From positions 42,177,501 to 42,241,500 of the forward strand of contig NC_134546.1 of NCBI RefSeq assembly GCF_050624435.1: a DNA stretch of 64,000 nucleotides. The letters run 5' to 3'. This stretch comes from Tenrec ecaudatus. Taxonomy: Eukaryota > Chordata > Mammalia > Afrosoricida > Tenrecidae. The notes beneath the pieces are model-generated. The model did not search any database. It was not told the DNA's origin and saw only the letters and a program-made list of their open reading frames with translations. Made by a program: the position numbers and the translations under genes. Shown piece after piece: positions 47,918 through 60,434 of the stretch (position 1 is the first letter of the stretch; each line of letters opens with the position of its first letter).

Positions 47918-50900
47918 TCTTACCCCAATTCTCAATTTCTTCAGTGTTTGCTTCAGTGTCAGAGCTACTTCACCAAAAGCCTCATCCTTCCCATAGGGAG
48001 TGAGTGATTGAAGCAGAAAAATAACCTATAATTCAACCAAATGCTGAACAACACTGATGAGCTGTATAAACTACAGATCTTCTGAAGGACTGGACTTACT
48101 CTTTATTGTACCTGAATCACAGTTTAATCACACTTTTTTCTCTGTCCATTCTGCTGACCCCACTAACAGATGCTTCTCTACCAGGTGCTTAGCCATAATA
48201 AAACCCGACATTCCAAATTCTTACTCTAAGAATCTACTTTAGGAGAATATCACCCAGGACAAAAAGCCATCTGTAGAACATATATTTGAAAACTAGATGT
48301 AATGGAAGATTCTGAGAATCATATGTCTTTTGCCTTTTAATTATCAGCCTTCACAGATTAAATATATTTTTAAAATAATTAATCATTATATTCTTTAGTA
48401 ATTTCATTTATTTCCCTTAGATATATTATCATCTCACAATGGCACACAATGACATATAGATTATAACAAGCAAAAAGAAATAACGAAGAAAACTTTAATG
48501 CAAGACATTATGGCATTTGGCCACTCTACAGGACTTAGTGGAAGCATAGGATGAAGAGTTAACCAGAAGTGACTTAGAAACCTATTGAGAAACATCACAA
48601 AGTAATTAGAGTAAGATGTTTAAAAGAGGTGCATCTTATAAGAAAATGGTTATGAGACCATACACAGTGGGTTCACTCAGGAGACAGTATAGGTGATGAG
48701 AGTTAGAGTTAACAAAAAAAGAAGACAATCAAAATACTAATAAAAACATTCCAAGTAAAATAATAATAATAGTAATTCTGGACTGGAGTTGTATAGAAAT
48801 AGCTTCAAAGAAAAGAAGGGATCTGAACTAAAATGGTCCCTCCCTTCCAAACATCATTGCCTTTGTGTAAAATTAAATAAAATTATAATGCCCCCAAATT
48901 AGTTGGTAGTTTCCCACATTTGTGAAGTACAAAACCATGCTATGCAGATTGAAATTGTCCTAAAAAGAGAGACAGCCATTTCCCTGTCACATTGGCCAGA
49001 CCCAAATTACATAGGTACATGTTGCAAACACTTGTATTGAGCAGGTGTGTGAGGAGGAGAGAAGGAAATTAACACTCAGAGAGATCCCACGTCACTTCCC
49101 TTGATGTACCAGTTGTGTTTGATTTGTATAATTTGTGTAATTGTTAACCCAGTAAGTATACAATAAGCATGGCCGGTGAGAGAGAAAGAAAGAAAGGTTC
49201 TTTGCCAGTAGTAAAGATCCTATATGTAAGTATGACAGTTTGAAGGGTGGGAGTGTTGCCGGGTAAAAATTGATGATAATTGGATATAAATAAAAGAGAG
49301 CAATTAAAATGTACAGAAGCTAGTGCACCTAAATGCAGAGCTACATTTACATAGAAACAAGAACAATTTCATGTTCAAGAAATGTCAGTTTTCTATAAAT
49401 ATGGAGGCTCAGTTATTACCACCAGAATTATTCATTATACTATGATGCAAAACAAAATGAATATACCGGGACAACAATTGCAAAAGGAGTCTTTCATGTA
49501 TTTTTCAAATATAGCTTTGTCCATCCAGAAATAAAATTTGCTGAATATGTGAGAAGCTTAGAAAATGAGGGAGAAAATACTAATTTCTTTACCAGTTCAA
49601 GTGAACAACGACTAGTTTCCTTAAAGAAAAAGAGGACATTTATTTGACTTGAATATATTTTCATTTTATTAATTATTTTAGTAATAAAAGACCATTAGCA
49701 TCTGACCTCTCATTCACATTTCTGTGATCCATACGTTCTACCACCATCCCTAGATATTTTTCTGTACTGTCTTTCTCATGTTCTCTTATTGATTCTTCAC
49801 AGTCGGACTATGACTCTCACATCTACAAAGATTATTCTTGTTACTTATTTCAGGATTTTCTAGGGGTGTGTGCATGTGCGTGTGCGTGTGCGTGTGTGTA
49901 CTTGTGTGTGTGCTTGTGGGGCGCTTTCAAATGTACATGTAATTTTTACTTATCTTGCTTATGTTTGAGAGGGCTTTCTAAAACAGGAATTTCATGTATG
50001 TTTTTAATTGTCTTTAATAAAGAATATGTTCATCTATCATTCCTTTTAAATTTCTTCCTTACCATTGCTTCTGTGTTCTCTCTATTCACGTGGAACTTCT
50101 TTGAACACATTGTAGATTCAGAATTTTTCTGTCATATATTTTATCCTTTGTCCATTTTATTCTGTTTGCTTTGAGATCCCACATCCTTACAATGACCGTT
50201 CTAATGAATGGATTCAGTTTTAAATATATTATATACCTTTATACTTTTAATTTAAAATGTTTCTATTGTGTAATTAGCATGATGTGTTTATTTTATGCAT
50301 GCTTTCCCCCCTCTAATCTCATTGTGAATTGCTTCTGACTTTGGATATTTCAGCTATATTCTCACAGGGATCAATTTTGCTTATTTTCAACTTGTGTTGT
50401 TTATTTCATGATGTTGGCTTTTCTCACGTGAGTAGTGGTCCTTTGTGATTTGTCCTTTTCTATATATGAAGTATTAGGTAAGCAAATTCACGGGCTGTGG
50501 ACTCTCTCTAAAACTGTCTCAGACATGAGTGGAGGGCTCAACAAAGTCCTGGACATGTGGTCGGAGCAGATAACCTACCCTACCTCTCCTCTTAGGTGCA
50601 TGGACATGGGTTTTCCTTGGTTCCACTTTAGTATATTTTTCTCCTTAGTTGTCTCTCCCTCTCTCTTTCTCATTCTATCATTTGGTATTATCACTTCTAT
50701 TGAGTTTGAGCTCTGCCCAGATAGTCAGCATGTTTTATCTTTCTCTAGAATTACTTTTGGTTAAATTTGTTATAGTTTATAATGTTTTCTTCTTTCTTAT
50801 TGAGATTTTTGTTTTACTTTGTTATTATTTTGTGGTTTCTTTTTTGTGTATTTTTCTGTTTATAAAATCCAGGATAGGTAAGTCTATAGAGAAACTTCTG

Positions 50901-52203
50901 GACTAATGATTTCTTGAGGTTATGACAGGGAAAGTTGTGAGGAAATGTGGGGAAAATAACATGCATGCGAGCAAGAAGAAAATGTTCTAAATCTGATTGT
51001 GGTGATGTTTATACAATTCTTATTAATATGATTGACCTATTGAATTTGGATAATATGTGAATTATATGACAATAATGCTGTTAAAATATGAGAATTTATT
51101 TTTTGGATTTTAGCCTGGGGTAAAATGTTCATACTATGATTCAAAACAAAATAAATACACTTGGTCAACATTAAGTGCCAGATGCTCTCTCTGTGTGTGT
51201 GTGTAGCTTGCATAGTTATTTTAAATATTTGAATAAATAGCTTCAATACTTACTCTGAGTTACTGCTCCAGGAAGCCCTTTTGTTTTGTTGCTTTGAATG
51301 TGTTCACATAGAACTTGGCATTTTTCTGTGCCTATCATTACCTTTACATAATGATTTTTACCACTCATGCCTTATACTGTAGTTTACTTGGTTCTATCAA
51401 TCCTCATCTATCTGTTCTGATATTTTATGTTTCAGGACTCTACTATAATAGCTTATATTTTCTTGTTTTCGATCTATAATGAATACAATCTTCATATTGA
51501 TCTAATATTTAACTGAATATTTTTATAACTTACATATTACTTACTTTACTGATAGAAACATATAAATGAGAAAATTATATTTCTTTTAACTACCAAAATG
51601 TTATTAACTGAGAATAGGAGGCATCTTTTTAATCTTATAATGCATAATCAGATCTTGGGCATATCTTAAAGCTAAGTGGACTACATGGAACCTCAGGTTG
51701 TTCATTACTTGCTTGAGATTCTTCCACTCCCAGGGGTATTTTCATTTTAATGGGGAACTCTTGTAGCACAAAAGCCTTCAAGACGCAAAGAAATTAATCT
51801 CTAAAAGTGAAATTTGAGATATTATGACAGAGCACTTCAGGCAAAGAAAAGATGGGATTTTTAAGAGACAATGTGTCCCAACTAGCTTCAATAACACACA
51901 CCCCTCTAAAGCCTAGCTTTAGAGGGGAAAAGTCAGAAATCATGCAACCTCTTATTTTCTAAAGAACATATAAAATCTATTTTATATAGTCAACTGTATC
52001 ATAAAATTGTCAAAATTACTTCAAATCATTTAGAAATTTTAGAAAGTATAAGTCATAGCCCCTTTTAATTTAAATGTAAAAACCTAAACCAAATTCACTG
52101 TCATCGCGTCAATTTTGATTCCTCTATATACTATAGGAGGGGGTACAACTACTCCTTAGGATTTTTGTTTTCTTTTTCAGGTATGTTTCTGATCTATTTT
52201 TTA
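47918..52203. other. AT-rich single-copy DNA with microsatellites
   Basis: The longest repeat-poor stretch. (GT)n-like runs lie at 49866-49916 and 51190-51205, and a GAAA/GAGA run at 49180-49195. Open frames such as 49866-50174, 50435-50764 and 50649-50906 are low-complexity or hydrophobic by base composition and match no family I know. 52085-52170 has a degraded reverse SINE tail (cactgtcatcgcgtcaattt). Confidence 0.45.
49866..49916. repeat. (TG/CG)n microsatellite
   Basis: Interrupted TG repeat with CG units. Confidence 0.9.
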
Positions 52204-52298
52204 AAAAAACATTTTATTAGGGCCTCATACAACTCTTATCACAATCCATATATACATCAATTGTGTCAAGCACATCCGTACATTCATTGCCCTCCTGA
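52204..52298 (-). mobile_element. very short L1 3' end insertion
   Basis: aaacattttattagggcctc through gtacattcattgccctcc: only ~95 bases of an L1 terminus, bounded by gatctattttt and gatctttttat, a possible target duplication, inside an older L1 end context. Confidence 0.75.
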
Positions 52299-52304
52299 GA
52301 TCTT

Positions 52305-52548
52305 TTTATGATTAAAAACAAAACACTTTTATTGGCAAATAGCATATATAATCATATAATTCAATAGTTCCAATAGAACAAGAAGAGCTGTTCAATCATC
52401 ACCACAATCAATTTTAGGACATTGTGTGCTTTCTTGCATTCATTGTTATTAGCTCCCCACTCTCCCCCACCCTTCCTGCCCCATTCCCAGGAACCATTAA
52501 TCCCGGTGCTGCCTTTATAGATTTACCTATCCTGTATTTCATATGCTC
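52305..52548 (-). mobile_element. older L1 family 3' end, reverse strand
   Basis: aaaacacttttattggcaaa, then caatagttccaatagaacaa and accacaatcaattttaggac: the second 3'-end type, as at 10419 and 22996. Confidence 0.7.
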
Positions 52549-53185
52549 TGTGTGAGGAGGGCTCCCTAGGAAACAAAACCAGATACACTTATGATGACAC
52601 ATATAGTTTTATGTAACAAAGAGGAGTACAACAGCTACTTAGTCCGCACAGCAGTACAGAAGGCGCAGTCCAACTCGCTTTTGTGGGGACAGTTAATATA
52701 CTGAAAGTCCTTCAACTCAAACCAAGATGCCGGGCCAAGCTCAAGGAAGCAGACAGCCAAACCTGCCCTCAGGTAAGACAAGCCGAGTCACTCTGCTGGC
52801 AGCAGACATGGCAAGTTAAGGTGGCAACAGCAAGAAAATGAGAAGCGGAGGAATAACAGAGCCCAGTAGCCATGTCAGCGTAGCGAAGCAGGTCCCGTTG
52901 AAGCGACAAGCTTCAGTGACGCATATAGCACAGTGACACCATCCACATGCTGGCCAGGCCCACAGTTAGCACAGCACAGGGTTGCGATAAATTAAGAAGG
53001 AGGCTTGTCTTGGAAAGCCATTTGTCGTGATCATTTTCCAATCAAGCTGTGACTTGATTGACAGGCTATCATCCACCCACATGTTTCTATGGGAACCATG
53101 TTGGCAAAGAAACTCTATTATAGTCCATCCCTTCACTTTTGTACCTTCAAGTTGATATGAACTTACGTAACTACCAGATGTTCCA
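52549..53185 (-). repeat. LTR-like repeat, variant form
   Basis: gaggagggctccctaggaaac at one side and tgaacttacgtaactaccag at the other. The second resembles the reversed start of the TG...CA family. The centre differs from the other copies. Boundaries are approximate. Confidence 0.45.
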
Positions 53186-53690
53186 TAGGGTTTTAAGGGC
53201 TGGAAAAGTTTAATGGGAGCAATCATCCTCATCTTTCTCCCATAGAGCAATTGGAGGATTCAAAGTGCAATGCATAACTCACTAAGCCACTAGCGTTCCT
53301 TTCACTTTGATATAACCCCCAAACGGACTACCAGCTAGTTGATTCCCACTCCTAGAAACCTTATATGGTTTTTGAAGCTATAAATATTTACTGGAGAAAA
53401 TAGCCTCAACTTTCTTGTAAAAAGTAGTCAGTGGGTTTGAACCACAAACCCTATGGTTAGCATCCCAATGTTTACCTGAAAGTGCCACCACTCACTCATT
53501 CACTGCCATCAAGTTGATGCACAGCACCCCTATTGGGCAGGGTAAAACTACTCCTGTGGATTTCCAAAATGAAAACTCTTTACAGGAGTAGAAAGCCCCA
53601 TCTTTCTCCCAAGGAATAGCTGGTGGTTTTGAACTGTTGATCTCACAGTTAGCAGCCCAACTTGTAACCACCACAACTCCAAAGCTCCTT
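53186..53690 (-). mobile_element. three reverse SINE copies in a row
   Basis: 53186-53300 (catctttctcccatagagca, then taactcactaagccac), 53305-53480 (ccagctagttgattcccact, then gtgggtttgaaccacaaacc) and 53495-53690 (cactgccatcaagttgatgc, aggagtagaaagccccatct, gttgatctcacagttagcag). The third is the most complete. Confidence 0.75.
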
Positions 53691-54019
53691 TATTGGATCT
53701 AGTAAATATTAAATGTTATTTGGAACTATTATTCCAAATAATCACCTTCTTCCTATCCCTTGCCAAATGGTTATTCAAATCAATTATGTAGAGTAAATAA
53801 ATTTAAATGAGACCCACACATCCATATGGGTGTAGTACCTTGTTTTACATCAGGTGTTTTCCTATAATTAATGGTGATATTTCCTATCTTGACCAAGCTT
53901 CCAAAATTCCAGATGTCCATAAAGAAGCTAAGCTCATGATTCAAATATAAGGTTAGTAATAGCCCTCCAACAGAGAAATAGTAGCTCAGATAAACTAAGA
54001 AATTATCAGCCCTTCAAAA
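53691..54019. other. AT-rich DNA, no feature recognised
   Basis: Sequence between SINE copies with no visible coding or repeat signal. Confidence 0.4.
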
Positions 54020-54220
54020 TCAATCCAAATTCACTGCCATCTATTCAATTCCAACTCAAAGAGCCCCTATAGGACAGAGTAGAACTGGTCCTTTGGGTTT
54101 CTGAGACAGGATCTTTTTACAGGCATAGAAAGCCTCAGCTATCTTCTGGGGAGTAGGTGGTTTTGAACCACTGACCTTGCAATTAGCAGTCCAATGCTTA
54201 GCCAACGGCACCAGCAGAAT
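54020..54220 (-). mobile_element. afrotherian-type SINE, reverse strand
   Basis: cactgccatctattcaattc, then gcccctataggacagagtag, aggcatagaaagcctcagct and ttgcaattagcagtccaatg. Nearly full length. Confidence 0.82.
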
Positions 54221-54439
54221 TTCAAATTGTTTTTCTGTTTTCTTAGACCAAACCAAGTACAAGAGTAACACAGATTGGTTTCTCTTTTTCCTTATGTTCT
54301 TTAAATTCCACTCCTGGACCTATAATCATGCTAGGGAGTTAGCAAGTAAGGAAAAGTGATGAGTAAAACCCTTAAATATTATAAAAAATTAAAATGACAG
54401 AACATGAGTTACTTTTTTTCCTTCCCTAATTTGACGGCT

Positions 54440-54965
54440 TAGGTGTGTGTCAACTTGACTGGGCTGTGGTTCTCAGTAGTTTGGATGTTATGATGTAGTC
54501 ATTCATCATGATGAGATATGAAATAATGTAATCACTTTCATGATTATCTGCTATCAGAAGCACAATACTTGAAAAGGCGTTCCTTTAGGGACCTGGAGTG
54601 CTTCCACTATATCTGAACACTCTGGCAAAGTTTCCTGCTTTTCACTCATTCTGAATCCTGCATTTGGCCTGTCATCCTAGAAATTGAGTCAGCCATTAGC
54701 ATATTGCCTGCTAATCCTGTGAATTATTATAAGTCTGTCATTTTACATATCAACCTTGGATTTATTTACCTCTGCAGCCAGCAGCCTGCCATCTGACCTG
54801 CCTATATAGCAATGAAAAATCAGAAGAAGCCTCCGACATTTAAAACTTCATGAGCCATTTTCTTGATATAAACTTCTCTATATATACTTATGTGTGCTTT
54901 ATTAATTTTCTTCTCTAAGAACTTGGCCTAATCTATCTACAGTGCTCAAAGAAATTGAAAAAAAA
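54440..54965 (+). repeat. LTR-like repeat (ERVL/MaLR-type, uncertain)
   Basis: It starts taggtgtgtgtcaacttgac and ctgggctgtgg, a motif typical of one class of mammalian LTRs. It has a cagcagcctgccatctgacc core and a late ttcttgatataaacttctct block. Exact ends are not clear. Confidence 0.5.
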
Positions 54966-55099
54966 GTGGAAAAAAGAAAAAGAAAATAAGGTTGATATTT
55001 AGGCAGAAGAGACATAAAGTGAACACATCATTTCACTAGAATAGTTACTTTTTCTATGGGGATATGTTATTTTATAAACCAGAACTACCTTTTACTTAG

Positions 55100-55858
55100 G
55101 CTTTGTATCAATTGGCTGCATCAGTGTTCTCAGAAGTTTGGCAGTCATACACCATGGTGTGATCTCACATGTCCAAAAGTCAAAGCATGTCTTCTTGTTT
55201 CTTCCAAAGCACAATCAGGAAATAGAGGTCACAAAAGGGTAGCTTTTGATAGGGATTCGATCTTTATCTTTCATGCCTGCAAGTGTTAAAAAGAATGGCG
55301 ACTTAAGTCATAACCTCCAGTAAAGTAGGGTCTCAAATGCATCCCACCCTAATCCTGCAAGCAAAGTTTTATGGGATCTGAGATAAAATAATCAACTCTG
55401 TGAGGAGCCAGCAGTGGATCAGGTTGATCCTTGATCAGGTTACAACCTTAGTGCAATTGGTAGAAAGACCCCTTTGGGTCTTTTTAAAGGAGACTCTGTG
55501 GGAAAGCTTGTCACTTCTGCTGGGTCTGGATCCTGCGTCTGGTTTGCCAGCCTATCGTATTGTCAACCACACACAGGAGCCACCAGTCTACTGTTGACCT
55601 GGTATTATTCATTCTGCTCTGCATCCACCAGCCTGTGGCCTTCCTGCTTCATTTTTCTGCTTCCTCATTTGTCACCCCCCACAGAGAAGTGAGTCTGAGA
55701 CACCTCCAGTTTAACATCTTTAAATAGAACCCGTTTACCCACTTCTCTGTCTATGTGAGCCATTTCTTGATATCAAATTCTTTTTAATATAAATACCCAT
55801 TTAAGTTACACTGGTTTTGCTTCTCTGGAGAACCATCCTAACACATCAGGTTACATTT
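55100..55858 (+). repeat. LTR-like repeat (uncertain)
   Basis: It ends tttgcttctctggagaacca and tcctaacaca, a 3' end common in ERVL-related LTRs, preceded by agccatttcttgatatcaaa. The start is uncertain and the block may be composite. Confidence 0.45.
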
Positions 55859-57659
55859 GATTTAAACCAAATGGCTGTCTTTCAAGAAAAATAAAATGGA
55901 AACTGGAGGAGGCTTTCAATTCATATTCTGCAACAAAGATCGATAGGAATATTTATACTTCTGATTCGTTAGTTGGAAGAAAAATAGTTATATTAAAAGT
56001 TGTGTATGCTGAAGAATTTATAAAGGTAAAGGCTTTGGTTCCCTTTGGCTATTTCTATCTGAATTATTTGAGTCTTCATCACAGCATTTTTATTAACATT
56101 AATATAAGCAATAACTGGTTTTATTCTATCACATATCTATTTCCTTCCAAAAAGTCTCCTACCCATGCATAAATAAAATATCATTGAACGTTAAAACAAT
56201 TAAATATAAAGTCTTAAAACTATCTTTATTTTAGTTTCGGAGAATTGCTATCTTCTTCTTCTTTTTACCCCCTCAACAATAAAAACCTTATCCCAGATTA
56301 CTGTGGAAAAAGCAGATGCCACATTCAAGAAGAAGCTCTTTAATTCAGGTGTAACAGAAAGAGCAGGTGTTGCCAAGGGGAAAAAGAATCTTGTTTTCGC
56401 GCAATTATCTTTTTTTAATGAAAATAAATGAAGGAGGAATGTTCACAAGGCCATATCAACACCAGTGACGTCTCTGCCTTTCTCCATCCCTTGAAACTAA
56501 AGCAGCTCTTAGCATCTTCAATTCTTGAAGATGTTACCAAGAAAATAAGTGCTCATCAGGATAAGTATTGAAATCTGAAAATAATCTTCCTGATTGGGTT
56601 TCAAAGGCAGCCATTCAGCTACACAAGGGTGAATTTTTAAAATGAAGAACTGAACATGAGGTAGATTACAAGAAAACGATAAAGCAGAAAAGTGAAGGCA
56701 TTAGAATGCAAAGAGATTCTTAGATAATAGATGTGAAAAGGGAATTCTAAATTCAGTAGTTCCAAATGTATTTTATTCGATATTTGAAGAGAATTTATTA
56801 CATTATCGTCCAGAATAAGAAATTAAGATACTGGGATCAGAGAAAGGACTGAAGTGTTTCATAATTGCCTCCTGCCCCTTTGATATGAGAAAGAACAATG
56901 GGAAAGATGTGGTGCTTGGAGAGAATTGTAAAACCAGCAGACTCTCTGGAGACCACATGGCTGACACTATGAGAAGCTCAAAAGTGTTGGAACCCAGATG
57001 ATCTCAATGTGCCCCAAGGGCCTGGGCATTAAACACTGTGGACTATACTCGTCTTCTTCCTTTTTTTTTTTTTTTTTGAGTAAACTTTGAATGGCCTCAC
57101 CTTTGAATGGCCTCCCCTTCGATCATTTATTTTCTCATTAGGCACACTTCTTCTCTGTAACCTGAGGTGAGGACAAAAGTGAGTGGGATAATTGCATTCT
57201 CTGTAATTCCATATTGTACCAATATCTTCAATTCCTCTTTGTTCTCTCATCCTCCTCCTGGTTTTAGAAGTCGATCATATCAGAAGTATAGGAGAAACAA
57301 CTAAGGTGACTTTGTGTCTCACTTACTGGATGTTTTAAGTGTGGGGCGGTTACCTGACAAAGGAGAAATTTTGAGGCTGACATGAAAACTTACGATATAT
57401 GCATGTTTTAAAATGGTGAGCACATACTTTTTAAGTGATTAAATATGGGCACATAATATGGAAGTTAGAGTGGAAAGATGAAGCCTAGAATGGCTAGGAC
57501 CCAGCCATGGAAAAAGGTAAGTTTGAGTTTTGTTTTGAAGTGTGAAAAAAAATGCATTCAGAAAAAGGAGGATCAGAAGGTACAGCAAATAAGTAGCAAA
57601 CAGCACAGAGGTGAGCGTGAAGGGTATTGAGACGGAGACTCCACTGAACTTCAAAAGTA
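55859..57659. other. AT-rich single-copy DNA
   Basis: Nothing recognised apart from a T18 run at about 57060-57077, which may mark a lost retroelement tail. Confidence 0.4.
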
Positions 57660-58125
57660 TAAATTGGGTCATACCTCACCCCTGCTTAACACTCTCCAGT
57701 GATTTTCCATTATAACAAGAGTAAAATGGACCTTACTTCCACATGTGTCCTGACCCTACACACAATCTGACACACAATCTGGTCCCTACCTACTGCTCAG
57801 ATATCATCTCCTATTTCTCTTCCTGGTTCATTCTGATTCAGACACTGACCTTCTTTCTAATTCCTGGAATGCATCCCTTTTATATTTGTTTGTTTGTTTT
57901 CTAATGTAAATGTTACATTCCCTTTTTCTTGGCATAGAATGCTCTTCACCACTCACTACCACTCCCTGTTGGCATGACTGTCCTTGATAACATTCTATCT
58001 GAGACAGTGTTGCCTCAGGGAAGCCTGCTTTGATTATTTTCTCCTGAATCTCTCTATCACATTCATTTGTCTCATTTTCTTCTGAGCAGTTATGAATCTT
58101 CAACTTTACTAGTTTATTGACTTGT
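57660..58125 (-). repeat. ancient interspersed repeat (L2/L1M-like)
   Basis: Block order resembles a widespread old mammalian repeat: acactctccagtgattttcc, then aatctggtccctacctactg, cttggcatagaatgctcttc and ctcagggaagcctgctttga. A TTTG run lies at about 57885. The family name is uncertain. Confidence 0.4.
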
Positions 58126-58479
58126 TTAGGGTCTCTTCTTCTACCCCAATTCAGATAGAACCAAAACTTGGTTGAGAGGGCAGACCTCTCTGTCTTGCTC
58201 TGTATAGGGATCTAGCACCTCGTACTGGGTCTAGCTCTGTGCTATAGGAAACAGCTGATTCATAAACTATTTGTTACAAAATTCCCAGAAGTATCATGGA
58301 AATCTTTCTACTAAAAAGCAGTCAACTATACTAAACAAAGTACTTGTTGACACAGTTGTAGTTCAGAACCAACTTCCCATCTGATCATGGATCCCTAGAC
58401 AGTGTGTGAACTGCCATGAGTCATTTGATACACCATGAGTAGTATTGGGTTAGTATGTAAGAGAGTCTGGAAACCGCTT
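58126..58479. other. single-copy DNA, no feature recognised
   Basis: A short interval between the old repeat and the RTE. Confidence 0.4.
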
Positions 58480-60150
58480 GTTCCGGCAGAACATGGTGTT
58501 CTTAGGTGCCATTGAGATGGCTCTGACCAATAGCGACTTTTTGCTGAACACAACTAAATACTGCATGGTCCTGCACCATGCTCACAATTTTCCCCATGCC
58601 TGATATCATTGTTGCAGCCACAAGGTCAATTCATCCCATTGAAGTCCTCCCTATTTGCTATCCTTCCACTTCACTGAACATAATGGCCTTGCCCAGGGAC
58701 TATCCTCTCCTGACAATATGTCCAAAGTATGTAAGACGAAGCCTTTCCTTCCTGGCCCCTAAGGAGCACTCTGGCCTTACTTCTTCTAATACTGATCTGT
58801 TTGTCCTCCTGGCACTCTGGGGCATATTAAATATTCTTCTCCAGTGCTACAGTTCAAATGCATCAATTCTTCTTCAGTCTTCCTTAGTCCATGTCCAACT
58901 TTAACATGGATCTGAGGCAATAGAAAATGCAATGGCTTGAGTCAGGCATACCTTGTTCTTAAAATAACATCCTTACATTTCAATATTCTAAAAACATCTG
59001 GTGCAGCAGATTTACCTAATGCAACACATCTTTTAATCTCTTGACTTGTGCTTCTATGAACATTTATTGTTGATCCATGCAAGAAAAATCCTTGACAACT
59101 TCAACCTGTTCTCCATTTGTCCTGGCGTTACTTATTGGTCCAGTTGTGATGATTTTGATCTTCTTTACACCGAGTTGCATTACATACTGAAGGCTAAAAT
59201 CCTTGATCTTCATCAGCAAGTGTTTCATGTCCTTCTACCTTTCAGCAAGCAAGATTGTGTCATCTGCATTCTGCACGTTGTTAATAAGCCTTTCTCCAAT
59301 TCTGATGCCACATTCTTCTTCATATAATTCAGCGTCTCTGATTATTTGCTTAACATACAGATTGGGCAAGTATGATGAGTGGATACAACCCTGACACACT
59401 CCTTTCTTGATTTTAAACCATGAGGTTTTCCCCTTGTTTTGTTTTCACAACTGCTTCTTGATCCATGAATATATTACTCATGAGCACAATGAAGTGTTCT
59501 GGGATTCCCATTCTTCTCAAGTTTATCCATAGTTTATTATGGAAGATACTTTATAGTCAATAAAGCACAAGTAAACATCTTTTTGGTATTTCTCTTTGAG
59601 CCAAGATCCATCTGACATCAGCCAAGATATCCCTTGTTTCAAGTCCCTCTCTGAATCTGGCTTGAATTTTTGGCCATTTCCTAATATACTGTTGTAATCA
59701 TTATTGGGTGATTTTCAGCAAAATGTACTTGTGTGTGATATATCAACAATATAGTTATATAATTTTATCATTCTATTAGGTCAACTTTCCTTGGTCTGTT
59801 GGGTCACCTCTCTTTGGAATGGGCACAGATATGGATCTTGTCCAGTCAGTTGGTCAATAGCTGTCTCCATATTTCCTGGAATAGATGGGTGAGAGTTTCC
59901 AGGGCTTCATCAGCTTACTGAGATATTTCAGTAGGTTTTCCTGGAGCCTCGTTTTTAGTGAATGCAATGCTGCTTGAACCTCTTGTTTCAGCACCAGGGG
60001 TCCTTGCTCATATGCTCCCTCCTGAAATGGTGGGCTGTTTACTAGTTCTTTTTAGTACCGCGAGTCTGTGTAGTCTTTCCATCTTCTCTTGATCCTTCAT
60101 GCATCGTTCAATATTTTGCCCATAGAATCTCTCAAAATTGCAACTCGGAG
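58480..60150 (-). mobile_element. long RTE LINE, reverse strand
   Basis: The most complete RTE here (about 1.67 kb), uninterrupted. In order: the reversed 3' tail (gagatggctctgaccaatag), tgacaatatgtccaaagtatg, agcaagcaagattgtgtcat (catalytic YADDT region, reversed), gacacactcctttcttgatt, agccaagatccatctgacat, and up to gttcaatattttgcccatag. It lacks the N-terminal endonuclease. Stops and shifts disable the frame. Confidence 0.85.
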
Positions 60151-60434
60151 TCTGTGACAATGACAAAATGTGAGGAGTTGACTAAAATATTTGATGGTTT
60201 GGGTGGATAGTGTATTACTCTGTTAACATTTGTTAGTATAAGAGATTTGATTTTACCTAACTAGTGAGAAATAATGCCATCGGAGAAGTCTATGACCCAC
60301 TAAAAATGAGTAATTCAGAGATAGGGAGGAAAGGGCAATTAACTGAAACATTTGGCCAAACTTTAACTAACTGAACATTTAAAGATTCAAGTACATTTAG
60401 AGTAGAATCAGAACAAAGGCTGGCTGATACATAT
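60151..60434. other. AT-rich DNA, no feature recognised
   Basis: A spacer between the RTE and the L1. Confidence 0.4.

Noticed and set aside
47918-52203. Hydrophobic frames at 49866-50906 as membrane proteins
   Set aside because: T-rich base composition alone gives F/L/V/S-rich translations; no start context, splice signals or family motifs.
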